Source of the DNA: Streptomyces panaciradicis
Lineage (GTDB): Bacteria; Actinomycetota; Actinomycetes; Streptomycetales; Streptomycetaceae
Length of the DNA: 64,000 nt
Direction: 5' to 3'
Assembly: GCF_023516615.1 (NCBI RefSeq)
Contig: NZ_JAMGBF010000025.1
Span: forward strand, 1-64,000
A program made the translations under genes and the position numbers. A model generated the notes under the pieces. It worked only from the letters and a program-made list of their open reading frames with translations, made no database searches and was not told where the DNA came from. Below are positions 1 to 8,394 of the stretch, one piece after another; position 1 is the stretch's first letter, and every line of letters begins with the position of its first letter.

Positions 1-756
1 GGCCCGCGGCTGGACGACCGCCGCGCAGGCGGCCAGCACCGACACCGCGGCCCCCGTGGCCACCGTCCCGAGCCCCGCCACCCTGCCGGACACCGGCAGG
101 AACCCCACGCCGACCGACAGCGCGGCCGTCGCGCCCGCGAGCGCTGCCGTCGGCACGAGAAACGCCGGGTCGGCGAGCCGGCGCGCGAGATCCAGCACGG
201 TCTGCCGGGCCCGGGGGAGCGGCGGCACGACGGGTACGGCGACCAGCGCCCACACGGCGACGGCCGCACCGAGCACCGCCAGCACCGTGAACAGCAGCCG
301 TAGCCCGCCCGCCCACACCAGCACCCCGCCCAGCAGCGGACCCAGCGTGTAGCCGATCGACTTGTAGAAGCCGTAACTGCCGAACGCCCGCCCCTGCTTC
401 GCCGCCGGATTGAGCCGCGACACCAGCGCCGAGGCGGCCGGCGAGAACGCGGACGCCGCCGCGCCCTGCCCCAGCCGCGCCGCCCACAGCCATCCGGGGC
501 TGTCCGCGAGGACGTACACCGCGGACGCGACGGCGAAGCCCACGAGTCCGCCCAGCAGGACCGGCCGCGCTCCGACCCGGTCGGCGACCGTGCCGAACAC
601 CGGCTTCAGCAGCACCTCGGCACCGTCGTACAGGGCGAGCAGACCGCCCAGGACCAGCAGCGAGGTGACGGCGTCCCGGCCGGCGCCGCCGAGGTTCGCG
701 GCGATGCCGTGCGCTCCGAAGGCGGTGGTGAACCCGGCGGCGTACAAGGGCCACAT
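1..756 (-). CDS. MFS transporter, C-terminus beyond window edge
   Basis: This is a proton-driven drug or metal exporter of the major facilitator superfamily in the cytoplasmic membrane. The N-terminal 252 codons are visible, reading leftward off the window. Translation from the ATG at 756 gives alternating hydrophobic helices. An MFS motif-A-like loop (FGTVADRVGARP) lies between TM2 and TM3, and a TM5 motif-C-like GPLLGG follows. The gene lies 16 bases downstream of an ArsR-type repressor on the same strand, so the two are probably one transcript and the substrate may be linked to the metal sensed by that repressor. The substrate itself cannot be read from the sequence. Confidence 0.85.
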   Translation of the reverse strand, partial: MWPLYAAGFTTAFGAHGIAANLGGAGRDAVTSLLVLGGLLALYDGAEVLLKPVFGTVADRVGARPVLLGGLVGFAVASAVYVLADSPGWLWAARLGQGAAASAFSPAASALVSRLNPAAKQGRAFGSYGFYKSIGYTLGPLLGGVLVWAGGLRLLFTVLAVLGAAVAVWALVAVPVVPPLPRARQTVLDLARRLADPAFLVPTAALAGATAALSVGVGFLPVSGRVAGLGTVATGAAVSVLAACAAVVQPRA

Positions 757-772
757 CCGCCGGCGCGCGGGG

Positions 773-1132
773 TCACTCCCCGGCGTCACTGATCCCCAGC
801 CGCAGGTGCTCGACGTGGTAGACGGCCTGGTCGAGGAGCTCGGCGACATGGTGGTCGTGCAGCGCGTACACGACCGACCGCCCGCGGCGCTCACCGACGA
901 CCAGGCCCAGGTTCCGCAGCAGCCGCAACTGGTGCGAGCACGCGGACTGTTCCATGCCCACCTCGGCGGCCAGCTCGGTGGCCGGCAGCGGCCCCTCGCG
1001 CAGCCGCGCGAGGATCAGCAGCCGGGATGGGGTCGACAGGGCCTGGAGCGTGGTCGCCACCTTCGCGACGTTGCCCGCGTCCAGACGGACGCGCTCGGTG
1101 ACGTCCTGCGCTGCGGCGGCTCCATGACCCAT
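773..1132 (-). CDS. ArsR/SmtB-family metal-sensing repressor
   Basis: This is a 119-residue winged-helix repressor. The HTH lies around residues 45-75 (ATELAAEVGMEQSACSHQLRLL), followed by the beta-wing. The last helix has the exact D-x-H-x10-H-x2-H spacing of the alpha-5 zinc/cobalt site of CzrA and NmtR-type sensors, and there is no alpha-3 CxC site. It is therefore expected to release DNA on binding Zn(II), Co(II) or Ni(II). It is transcribed directly ahead of the MFS exporter, the usual sensor-exporter arrangement. The family is certain; the metal is inferred from the motif alone. Confidence 0.9.
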   Translation of the reverse strand: MGHGAAAAQDVTERVRLDAGNVAKVATTLQALSTPSRLLILARLREGPLPATELAAEVGMEQSACSHQLRLLRNLGLVVGERRGRSVVYALHDHHVAELLDQAVYHVEHLRLGISDAGE

Positions 1133-1291
1133 GCGGGCATCCTACCCAGCGGGCCCCGGCATCCGAACGGCCCAGCACGCACCGGCGGTCCTTCCCGTGA
1201 TCCGCGCCGTCCCAGGGCAATCCACGTCGATGTCGGATTCTCGCCAGCCCGGCCCGCGTCCGTCGCCGATGCTGGAGACATGCAGAACGGG

Positions 1292-2764
1292 ATGCACACC
1301 GACCGAGAGCGCTGTGTGCGGGCCGTCCGCTCCAAGGACGCCCGCTTCGACGGCTGGTTCTTCACGGCGGTCCTGACGACCCGCATCTACTGCCGGCCCA
1401 GCTGCCCGGTCGTCCCGCCCAAGCCCGAGAACATGACCTTCTACCCGAGCGCGGCCGCCTGCCAGCAGGCCGGCTTCCGCGCCTGCAAGCGCTGCCGCCC
1501 GGACACCAGCCCCGGCTCCCCGGAGTGGAACCAGCGGGCCGACCTCGTGGCCCGCGCCATGCGCCTGATCGCCGACGGCGTCGTCGACCGCGACGGCGTC
1601 CCCGGCCTCGCCGCCCGCCTCGGCTACAGCACCCGGCAGGTCGAACGCCAGCTGCTCGCCGAACTCGGCGCGGGCCCCCTCGCCCTGGCCCGCGCCCAAC
1701 GCGCCCAGACGGCACGCCTGTTGATCGAGACGACCCCGCTGCCCATGGCGGAGATCGCCTTCGCGGCCGGGTTCTCCTCGATCCGCACCTTCAACGACAC
1801 CGTCCGCGAGGTCTTCGCCCTCTCCCCGAGCGAGCTGCGCGCCCGCCTGCCGAAGACCAGGAACCCGGCCACCACGCCCGGCACGCTGACCCTCCGGCTC
1901 CCCTTCCGCGCCCCGCTCAACCCCGACAACCTCTTCGGCCACCTGGCCGCGACGGCCGTACCCGGCGTCGAGGAGTGGCGCGACGGCGCCTACCGCCGCA
2001 CGCTCCGCCTGCCCTACGGCCACGGCATCGCCTCCCTCACTCCGCGGCCGGACCACATCGCCTGCCGCCTCACCCTCAGCGACCTGCGCGACCTGCCCGT
2101 CGCCATCAGCCGCTGCCGCCGCATGCTCGACCTGGACGCCGACCCGGTCGCGATCGACGAGCAGCTGCGCGCGGACCCGCTGCTCGCCCCGCTCGTCGAC
2201 AAGGCCCCCGGCCGGCGCGTCCCGCGGACCGTCGACGAGCCGGAGTTCGCCGTACGGGCGGTCCTCGGCCAGCAGGTCTCCACGGCCGCGGCCCGCACCC
2301 ACGCGGCCCGCCTGGTCACCGCCCACGGCGAGGCGGTGGACGATCCCGAAGGCGGTCTCACCCATCTCTTCCCGGCCCCCGAGGCCCTGGCCGCCGTCGA
2401 CCCCGAGACCCTGGCGATGCCCCGCAGCCGCCGCACCACCTTCACCACCCTCGTCACCGAACTGGCGTCAGGAACCATCCACTTGGGCCCGGAGAGCGAC
2501 TGGCCGGAGACCCGCGCGCGCCTCCTCGCCCTCCCCGGCTTCGGCCCCTGGACGACGGACGTCATCGCGATGCGCGCCCTCGGCGACCCCGACGCCTTCC
2601 TCCCCACCGACCTCGGAATCCGGCGCGCCGCCCAGGAGTTGGGCCTGCCCTCCACCCCGGCGGCCCTCACGGCCCGCGCGGCTACCTGGCGGCCCTGGCG
2701 GGCGTACGCCGTCCAGTACCTGTGGGCGACCGACAGCCACCCGATCAACTTCCTCCCCGTGTAG
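1292..2764 (+). CDS. alkA: Ada-like / AlkA fusion DNA-3-methyladenine glycosylase
   Basis: This 490-residue protein combines DNA alkylation sensing and base excision. Residues 1-75 are an Ada zinc-binding domain with all four cysteines (C34, C38, C65, C68); C34 is the methyl-phosphotriester acceptor in the family. Residues about 80-185 are an AraC-type double HTH. Residues about 195-315 are the AlkA N-terminal domain. The C-terminus is an HhH-GPD glycosylase with LPGFGPWT and the catalytic Asp in PTDLGI. The O6-methylguanine transferase domain of classical Ada is absent and is supplied by ogt, which starts 20 bases downstream. The ATG at 1280 (four codons earlier) is an alternative start. The protein probably activates its own operon after methylation. 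Confidence 0.9.
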   Translation: MHTDRERCVRAVRSKDARFDGWFFTAVLTTRIYCRPSCPVVPPKPENMTFYPSAAACQQAGFRACKRCRPDTSPGSPEWNQRADLVARAMRLIADGVVDRDGVPGLAARLGYSTRQVERQLLAELGAGPLALARAQRAQTARLLIETTPLPMAEIAFAAGFSSIRTFNDTVREVFALSPSELRARLPKTRNPATTPGTLTLRLPFRAPLNPDNLFGHLAATAVPGVEEWRDGAYRRTLRLPYGHGIASLTPRPDHIACRLTLSDLRDLPVAISRCRRMLDLDADPVAIDEQLRADPLLAPLVDKAPGRRVPRTVDEPEFAVRAVLGQQVSTAAARTHAARLVTAHGEAVDDPEGGLTHLFPAPEALAAVDPETLAMPRSRRTTFTTLVTELASGTIHLGPESDWPETRARLLALPGFGPWTTDVIAMRALGDPDAFLPTDLGIRRAAQELGLPSTPAALTARAATWRPWRAYAVQYLWATDSHPINFLPV

Positions 2765-2784
2765 CGAAGAAGCAGGGACATCCA

Positions 2785-3267
2785 GTGAGACGACACACCG
2801 TCACCGACAGCCCCTACGGCCCCCTCACCCTCGTCGCCGAGGACGGCACCCTCTGCGGCCTCTACATGACCGACCAGCGCCACCGCCCGCCGCAGGAGAC
2901 CTTCGGTGACCGCGACGACAGCCTCCTCGGCGAGGCGAAGGACCAGCTGAACGCCTATTTCACCGGGGAGTTGAAGGAGTTCACCCTCGAACTCCACCTC
3001 CGAGGAACCCCGTTCCAGCGCACGGTCTGGGACCAGCTCCGCCGCATCCCCTACGGCGAGACCCGCTCCTACGGCGAACTCGCCGACGCCCTCGGCAGCC
3101 CCGGCGCCTCCCGCGCCGTCGGCCTCGCCAACGGCAAGAACCCCATCGGCATCATCGTCCCCTGCCACCGCGTCGTCGGCGCCGACGGCAGCCTCACCGG
3201 CTACGGCGGCGGCCTTCCCCGCAAGCGACGGCTGCTGGACTTCGAGCGGGGCTCGGCGCTCTTCTAG
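2785..3267 (+). CDS. ogt: methylated-DNA--[protein]-cysteine S-methyltransferase
   Basis: This is a suicide repair enzyme that moves the alkyl group from O6-alkylguanine to its own cysteine. It has 160 residues, with the invariant acceptor motif PCHRV, the downstream GYGGG loop, and an upstream RTVW..L..IPYGET segment that forms the DNA-binding winged helix. The start is GTG 2785, chosen because AGGGA lies at a proper distance upstream and because the N-terminus (RHTVTDSPYGPL) matches the family. It follows alkA by 20 bases, so the two are probably co-transcribed. It ends 13 bases from the convergent sirtuin gene. Confidence 0.93.
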   Translation: MRRHTVTDSPYGPLTLVAEDGTLCGLYMTDQRHRPPQETFGDRDDSLLGEAKDQLNAYFTGELKEFTLELHLRGTPFQRTVWDQLRRIPYGETRSYGELADALGSPGASRAVGLANGKNPIGIIVPCHRVVGADGSLTGYGGGLPRKRRLLDFERGSALF

Positions 3268-3280
3268 CCGGCCGCGAGGA

Positions 3281-4033
3281 CTACGGAAGCGGGGTCGCCG
3301 GTACGCCCTCGTCGCCCAGCGTGCGCAGCAGTCTCGGCAGCGCGGTCCCGATCGGCTCCCGCACCACCTCGTCCGCGATCTCGTCGTACGGCGTCGGCTC
3401 GGCGTTGACGATGATCAGCCGGGCGCCGTGGTCGGCGGCGACACCGGCGAGCCCGGCGGCGGGCTGCACCTGAAGGCTGCTGCCGACGGCGATGAACACC
3501 TGGCACGCCTTGGTGACGGCGACGGCCTGGCTCAGTACCTCCGGGTCGAGCCGTTCGCCGAACATCACGGTCGCCGACTTCAGGATGCCGCCGCACTCGA
3601 GGCACGGGGGGTCCGCCTCCCCGGCCTCGACCCGGGCGAGGGCGTCCTCCATGGACCCACGGGCCTGGCAGGCCGTGCACACCACCTGCCGTGCGGTGCC
3701 GTGCAGCTCCAGCACCTTGCGCGCGGGCATACCGGCGAGCTGGTGCAGCCCGTCCACGTTCTGCGTGATGACCCTCACCGGCACCCCGGACCGCTCCAGC
3801 TCGGCCACGGCCCGGTGCGCCGCGTTGGGCTCGGCGCCCAGCGCCTCGCTCTCGAGCCGCATCCGCCACGACCGCCGCCGGATCTCCGGATCGCCCATGT
3901 AGTACTCGTACGTCACGAGCTTCTCGGCCTCCGGGTCCCGCCGCCACAGCCCGTTCGGCCCGCGGTAGTCGGGAATGCCCGAGTCGGTGGAGATGCCGGC
4001 GCCGCTCAGGACGGCGACGAGGGGCTTGGACAT
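3281..4033 (-). CDS. cobB: NAD-dependent protein deacylase, Sir2 family
   Basis: This is a cytoplasmic sirtuin of 250 residues that removes acyl groups from lysines, using NAD+ and releasing nicotinamide and O-acyl-ADP-ribose. Visible motifs are the NAD-binding GAGIS.DSGIPDYRG at the N-terminus, TQNVDGLH, the catalytic His in ELHG, and two CxxC pairs (CTAC, CLEC) for structural zinc. The ATG at 4033 is chosen because MSKPLVAVLSGAG matches the family N-terminus; an upstream in-frame extension is proline/arginine noise. From memory, Streptomyces has two such genes and the paralogue in this neighbourhood is called CobB2. Nearby Nudix and ADP-ribosylglycohydrolase genes could process its ADP-ribose products. 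Confidence 0.93.
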   Translation of the reverse strand: MSKPLVAVLSGAGISTDSGIPDYRGPNGLWRRDPEAEKLVTYEYYMGDPEIRRRSWRMRLESEALGAEPNAAHRAVAELERSGVPVRVITQNVDGLHQLAGMPARKVLELHGTARQVVCTACQARGSMEDALARVEAGEADPPCLECGGILKSATVMFGERLDPEVLSQAVAVTKACQVFIAVGSSLQVQPAAGLAGVAADHGARLIIVNAEPTPYDEIADEVVREPIGTALPRLLRTLGDEGVPATPLP

Positions 4034-4113
4034 GGCACCGAGGGTAGATCGCGCGGTCCGGGCCCGGCCAACGGATATCGGCCGCTGTCGGACCCCGCCC
4101 CTACGCTCGGCAC

Positions 4114-4494
4114 ATGAGCGTCTCCCTCTACTACCGCGCACGCCGCGCCCTGCCGCCGACCGAGACCGAGTCGGCCGAGGTGGAGCGCGTCGTCACCGCG
4201 CACCTGGCCGCGTTCCCCTACGACGACCAGGAGTGCCTCACCCTGTACGACAGGAACGCCGACGAGCCGGACGAGCTGCTCGCCGGGTCCACCAAGATGC
4301 CGCTGGACCCCGGCCGTATGCTCCCGGTCCTGGCGGCGGTGCTCGACTCGCTGACGGAGCTGCGCCGGGCCCTGCCGGACGCCGACTGGCACGTGCACCT
4401 GGACGATCTGGACATCCCCTGGGACGAGGAGCGGGGATACGACCTGCCCGGCCTGCGGGACCCCGGCCTCGTCGCCGAACTCGGCGGCCCCTGA
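4114..4494 (+). CDS. hypothetical protein, 126 aa
   Basis: I do not recognise this family. It is a soluble, acidic 126-residue protein starting MSVSLYYRARR. It has no membrane segment, no cysteine cluster beyond one Cys, and a D/W-rich centre (DWHVHLDDLDIPWDEERGYDLPGL). Codon usage is typical of the chromosome, which supports a real gene. It is divergent from the sirtuin and convergent with the Nudix gene. A TACGCT sequence lies only a few bases before the ATG and there is no Shine-Dalgarno, so a leaderless transcript is possible. Confidence 0.75.
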   Translation: MSVSLYYRARRALPPTETESAEVERVVTAHLAAFPYDDQECLTLYDRNADEPDELLAGSTKMPLDPGRMLPVLAAVLDSLTELRRALPDADWHVHLDDLDIPWDEERGYDLPGLRDPGLVAELGGP

Positions 4495-4519
4495 GCCGCG
4501 CACCGGCGCACGGGCAGGG

Positions 4520-5035
4520 TCAGTCCACCCGCCGCCCGTTCTCCAGCTCCGCCGTCCCCGAGCCCTCGGCCAGGACGTCCAGGGCGGCCAGGACGCGGCC
4601 GCCGAGGGTGCCCAGGAGGTAGTCGCCGAGGTCCGCGCGCTCCACCAGCCGCCAGGACAGCAGTTCCTCCTCCTGCAGCCGGATCGCCTTCAGCTCGTCC
4701 TCGCCGAGGACGCCGCCGTCGTAGAGGTACGCCACCAGCGGAGGCCAGCCCGGCCGGTACACCCAGTCCACCGCGAGCAGGCGCCCGAGCTCGCGGTCGA
4801 GGCCGATCTCCTCCAGCGTCTCGCGGCGCGCGCCCTGGCGCGGGGTCTCGCCGTCGTCGGACTCGATCGTGCCGCCGGGCAGCGCCCAGCCGTCGCGGTA
4901 GTTGGGCTCGACGAGCAGGACCCGGCCCGCCGTGTCACGGAACAGGGCGGCGGCACCGGAGAGGATGCGGGGCAGACCCGCGACGTACGCGGCGAAGTCT
5001 TCAGAGCTGCTCATCCAGGAAGGGTAACCAGCCAC
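4520..5035 (-). CDS. Nudix hydrolase
   Basis: This protein cleaves a nucleoside diphosphate linked to another moiety; the substrate is not set by sequence. The Nudix box is complete (REx2EExGL preceded by E-x7-R). The G-to-E loop reads GGTIESDDGE, about two residues longer than the common form. The start is taken as GTG 5035 (171 aa) because AGGAGG lies 9 bases upstream, inside the last codons of the preceding gene; ATG 5014 is the alternative. The stop of the ADP-ribosylglycohydrolase lies just upstream, so translation is probably coupled. ADP-ribose pyrophosphatase activity is an attractive inference but is not proven. Confidence 0.88.
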   Translation of the reverse strand: MAGYPSWMSSSEDFAAYVAGLPRILSGAAALFRDTAGRVLLVEPNYRDGWALPGGTIESDDGETPRQGARRETLEEIGLDRELGRLLAVDWVYRPGWPPLVAYLYDGGVLGEDELKAIRLQEEELLSWRLVERADLGDYLLGTLGGRVLAALDVLAEGSGTAELENGRRVD

Positions 5036-5039
5036 CGCC

Positions 5040-6113
5040 TCACTCCTCCTCGCCCACCAGCCGCACCGTCCGCCGTGCCAGGTCGCTGATGCGGGCGCCG
5101 TCGAAGCCGAAGACCGCGCTGCGCACGGTGTCCTCCAGCGGCTCCGTCCACTGGGGCGGGATCGCGGCAGCCCCGGTCAGGACGCCGGCCACCGAGCCCG
5201 CCGTCGCGCCGTTGGAGTCGGTGTCCAGGCCGCCGCGGACGGTGAGCGTGATGGTGCGGGTGAAGTCCCCGTCGCCGTACAGCAGGCCCGCGGTCAGCAC
5301 CGCGGCGTTGGGGACGGTGTGGATCCAGCCGAGCCCGGCCGTCTCCTCGGCGACCGTCGTCAGCGTGTCCTCCCAGGTCATCCGGGTGTCGTGGAGCGAG
5401 ACGACCCGGCGCACGGTGCGGGCCAGGCGGCTGCTCGCCGGGATCACGGCCAGCGCGGCGTCCACCGCGTGCCGGACCGTCGGCGCCGTGAACGCCGCCG
5501 AGATCAGCGCCGCCGCCCACATCGCGCCGTACACGCCGTTGCCGGTGTGCGACAGCACCGCGTCCCGGCGGGCGAGGGAGGCGGCCCGGCGCGGGGCGCC
5601 GGGACAGGTCCAGCCGTAGATGTCGGCGCGGATCAGGGCGCCGATCCACTCCTGGTAGGGGTTGTCGTAGGTCGCGGTCAGCGGCGGTTTGAGACCGTTC
5701 GCGAGATTGCGGTACGCCGCCCGCTCCGCGGTGAACGTCTGCAGGTACGGCAGTCTCAGCAGCCACAGGTCGCCCACCTGCTCGGTGCTGAAGCCGAAGC
5801 CGTGGGTCTCCAGCAGGTCCAGGCCGAGGATGGCGTAGTCGACGTCGTCGTCGCGGCAGCTGCCGTGGATGCGGCCGCGGACGCACTGGCGCCACTCGGG
5901 GCGCAGCTCGAAGCCGTCGCTCTCGACGGCCGGCTCGGGGAGGTAGTCGGTCAGGGGCAGGGCGGCCGCCTGCCGCAGATAACGGTCGATCCGGTCCCGC
6001 GTCCACAGGTCGCCCTGCTCGACCGGCTTGCCGAGCATGTTGCCCGCGATCCGGCCCAGCCAGCCTCCGAGGACGCGGTCGGAGAGCTCTTGCTCGGTGC
6101 CCACAGGGGTCAT
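5040..6113 (-). CDS. ADP-ribosylglycohydrolase family protein
   Basis: This 357-residue, all-helical ARH-type hydrolase is expected to remove ADP-ribose from modified molecules with two Mg2+ ions. The family pattern is seen throughout: GWLGRIAGNMLGKPVE at the N-terminus, the first metal cluster DDDVDYA near residue 95, and the C-terminal metal cluster GGLDTDSNGATAGSVAG. It is the first gene of a two-gene unit with the Nudix gene and lies near the sirtuin, suggesting a role in ADP-ribose turnover. Some family members instead act on ADP-ribosyl-arginine, dinitrogenase reductase or O-acetyl-ADP-ribose, and the sequence does not choose among these. Confidence 0.9.
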   Translation of the reverse strand: MTPVGTEQELSDRVLGGWLGRIAGNMLGKPVEQGDLWTRDRIDRYLRQAAALPLTDYLPEPAVESDGFELRPEWRQCVRGRIHGSCRDDDVDYAILGLDLLETHGFGFSTEQVGDLWLLRLPYLQTFTAERAAYRNLANGLKPPLTATYDNPYQEWIGALIRADIYGWTCPGAPRRAASLARRDAVLSHTGNGVYGAMWAAALISAAFTAPTVRHAVDAALAVIPASSRLARTVRRVVSLHDTRMTWEDTLTTVAEETAGLGWIHTVPNAAVLTAGLLYGDGDFTRTITLTVRGGLDTDSNGATAGSVAGVLTGAAAIPPQWTEPLEDTVRSAVFGFDGARISDLARRTVRLVGEEE

Positions 6114-6227
6114 GCTTCCGGTTTACCCAATTCCGGGCGCGCGTGTGCGGTTTCGGACGTCCGCACAGGCGCCCCCCACGGCGCTCGTACGGTGCTCCCA
6201 CGCCGTTCTCAGGCTCTGGGCGGTGCA

Positions 6228-6256
6228 TGACGGCGGGGGTCTGCTCCGGTTAAGGT
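6228..6256 (+). promoter_or_regulatory. candidate promoter of glycerate kinase
   Basis: TGACGG, 17 bases, then TAAGGT, which is a fair match to a principal-sigma promoter. It would give a leader of about 50 bases before the GTG at 6314. This is pattern evidence only. Confidence 0.4.
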
Positions 6257-6313
6257 CGCAGCGGCGCGACTGGCCTTGACGTGCGCGAGGCCCGGAGAGC
6301 GAGGGGAAAACAG

Positions 6314-7444
6314 GTGACACAGCGCGTGCTCATCGCCGCGGACAAGTTCAAGGGGTCGCTGACGGCCGTGCAGGTCGCCGAGCGGGTGACCGCCGGCCTG
6401 CGCCGGGTCGTGCCGGCCGTGGAGGTGGCGTCGCTGCCGGTCGCCGACGGCGGCGACGGAACGGTGGACGCGGCGGTCGCCGCCGGTTTCGAGCGGCGGG
6501 AGGTGCGCGTCGCCGGCCCCCTCGGCCACGAGGTGACCGCGGCCTTCGCGCTGCGCGGCGACACGGCGGTCGTGGAGATGGCGGAGGCGAGCGGGCTGCA
6601 GCGGCTGCCCCGCGGCGTCTTCGCGCCGCTGACGGCCTCCACGTACGGCTCCGGCGAGCTGCTGCGGGCCGCCCTCGACGCGGGCGCCCGCACCATCGTG
6701 TTCGGCGTCGGCGGCAGCGCGACCACCGACGGCGGCGCCGGCATGCTGTCGGCGCTCGGCGCCCGCTTCCTCGACGCGGAGGGCGAGCCGGTCCCGCCGG
6801 GCGGCGGCGGCCTGGGCGACCTGGCCACGGCGGACCTGTCGGGCCTGGACCCGCGGTTCGCCGACGTGGAACTGGTCCTGGCCAGCGACGTCGACAACCC
6901 CCTGACCGGCCCGAAGGGCGCCCCGGCCGTGTACGGCCCGCAGAAGGGCGCCTCCCCGGACGACGTGGCGGCCCTGGACTCGGCCCTCGCGCACTACGCG
7001 AAGGTGCTGGAGGAGACGGTGGGCCCGACGGCGGCCGAGCACGCGGCCTCCCCGGGAGCGGGCGCGGCGGGCGGCATCGGCTACGGCGCCCTTCTGCTCG
7101 GCGCCCGCTTCCGCGCCGGCATCGAGGTCATGCTCGACGTGCTGGGCTTCGCCCCGGCACTGGAGCGGGCGGACCTGGTGATCACCGGCGAGGGCTCCCT
7201 GGACGAGCAGACCCTGCACGGCAAGGCCCCGGCCGGCGTCGCCGCGGCGGCCCGCGCGGCGGACAAGGAGGTCGTCGCGGTCTGCGGACGGCTCGCCCTG
7301 CCGCCGGAGGCCCTCGGCCGGGCGGGCATCCGCCGGGCGTACGCCCTGACGGAGATCGAACCGGACGTGGCGAAGTGCATCGCGGACGCCGGCCCGATCC
7401 TGGAGCGGGTGGCGGAGCAGATCGGGCGGGACTTCCTGACCTGA
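6314..7444 (+). CDS. glxK: glycerate kinase
   Basis: This enzyme phosphorylates D-glycerate with ATP (GckI/GlxK family, usual product 2-phosphoglycerate). It has 376 residues, the usual length. Family signatures are APDKFKGSL-like ADKFKGSL at residue 8, VADGGDGTVDA, GVGGSATTDGGAGML, and the late TGEGSLDEQT. GTG 6314 is chosen because AGGGG sits seven bases upstream; an upstream in-frame start lacks a ribosome site. The gene stands alone between divergent and convergent neighbours. Glyoxylate from the ethylmalonyl-CoA operon nearby could reach this enzyme through tartronate semialdehyde, which is inference. Confidence 0.93.
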   Translation: MTQRVLIAADKFKGSLTAVQVAERVTAGLRRVVPAVEVASLPVADGGDGTVDAAVAAGFERREVRVAGPLGHEVTAAFALRGDTAVVEMAEASGLQRLPRGVFAPLTASTYGSGELLRAALDAGARTIVFGVGGSATTDGGAGMLSALGARFLDAEGEPVPPGGGGLGDLATADLSGLDPRFADVELVLASDVDNPLTGPKGAPAVYGPQKGASPDDVAALDSALAHYAKVLEETVGPTAAEHAASPGAGAAGGIGYGALLLGARFRAGIEVMLDVLGFAPALERADLVITGEGSLDEQTLHGKAPAGVAAAARAADKEVVAVCGRLALPPEALGRAGIRRAYALTEIEPDVAKCIADAGPILERVAEQIGRDFLT

Positions 7445-7478
7445 GGGCGTGACGTCCCGGCCTGAGGCTTGCCCCCGG

Positions 7479-7528
7479 GTACGACGAGGGCCCCGAGCCG
7501 TCCGGCTCGGGGCCCTTCGCCGTCGTAC
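7479..7528. terminator. bidirectional hairpin between glxK and pssA
   Basis: A 13-bp perfect stem (AGGGCCCCGAGCC, 7487-7499, with its complement at 7504-7516) has a 4-base loop. It is flanked by a further pairing of GTACGACG with CGTCGTAC. It lies between convergent genes and can serve both. Confidence 0.85.
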
Positions 7529-7539
7529 GACAGCGTCCG

Positions 7540-8394
7540 CTACGGCAGCTGTGCCGCGCGGGCCTCGCGGCGGTTGCCGCGGAAGTTGTTCACCCGGCGG
7601 GCCGTGGCGAACAGCGGGATGACCGCGCCCGTGACCAGCTGCAGCGCACAGCCCGTCTGCAGGAGCAGCTGGCCGCCGGGGGCGTCGAAGGCCCAGGCGG
7701 CGAGCAGACCCATGGACACGACGATCCAGGACAGCATCGCGACCGCGAGGCGGCCGCGCGGCTTCGGGTACTCGACCCGGCTCACCATCAGCCAGGCGGT
7801 GCCCAGGATCGCCAGCAGGGTTGCCACGAAGGGCAGCTCCAGCAGGACGATCGACACGACCGTCAGCGCGCCGAACGGCGAGGGCATGCCCTGGAACATC
7901 CCGTTCGGGACGGTCACGCAGGAGAAGCGTGCCAGTCGCAGCACGACGGCCAGGAGCACCACGATTGCCCCGACCGCCGCCACTCTCTGGTGCGCGTCGT
8001 CGGCGACCATGCCGTAGACGAGGACGAAGTACGCCGGCGCCAGGCCGAAGCTGATCAGGTCGGAGAGGTTGTCCAGCTCCGCGCCCATGGGGGAGGAGCG
8101 CAGCTTGCGCGCGACCAGACCGTCGAACAGGTCGAAGACCGCGGCGCAGAGCATCAGGATGACCGCCGTGGCCGCGCTGTGGCGGGCCATGCCGGTCTCC
8201 TGGTCGCCGGTCAGGTGCGGGATCAGGATGCCGGTGGTGGTGAAGTACACCGCCATGAAGCCGCACGTGGCGTTGCCGAGGGTGAGGGTGTCCGCTATCG
8301 AGAGGCGGAGAGAAAGAGGCATCTCCTCCTCGTCGTCGACCTCGTCCGCCCCGGGCACCCAGCCCGCCTGGGTATCAGGATCAATCACGGTCAA
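7540..8394 (-). CDS. pssA: CDP-diacylglycerol--serine O-phosphatidyltransferase
   Basis: This integral membrane enzyme makes phosphatidylserine from CDP-diacylglycerol and serine. The CDP-alcohol phosphotransferase motif is present (DxxDGxxARxxxxxxxGxxxDxxxD, around residues 89-113), followed by several membrane helices. It overlaps the end of psd, the next enzyme of the pathway, by 14 bases, so the pair makes phosphatidylethanolamine. The start is uncertain: TTG 8394 gives 284 aa, GTG 8388 overlaps the psd stop, and ATG 8322 has GAGGAGGAG directly before it. The first 24 residues are acidic and outside the conserved domain. Confidence 0.92.
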   Translation of the reverse strand: MTVIDPDTQAGWVPGADEVDDEEEMPLSLRLSIADTLTLGNATCGFMAVYFTTTGILIPHLTGDQETGMARHSAATAVILMLCAAVFDLFDGLVARKLRSSPMGAELDNLSDLISFGLAPAYFVLVYGMVADDAHQRVAAVGAIVVLLAVVLRLARFSCVTVPNGMFQGMPSPFGALTVVSIVLLELPFVATLLAILGTAWLMVSRVEYPKPRGRLAVAMLSWIVVSMGLLAAWAFDAPGGQLLLQTGCALQLVTGAVIPLFATARRVNNFRGNRREARAAQLP

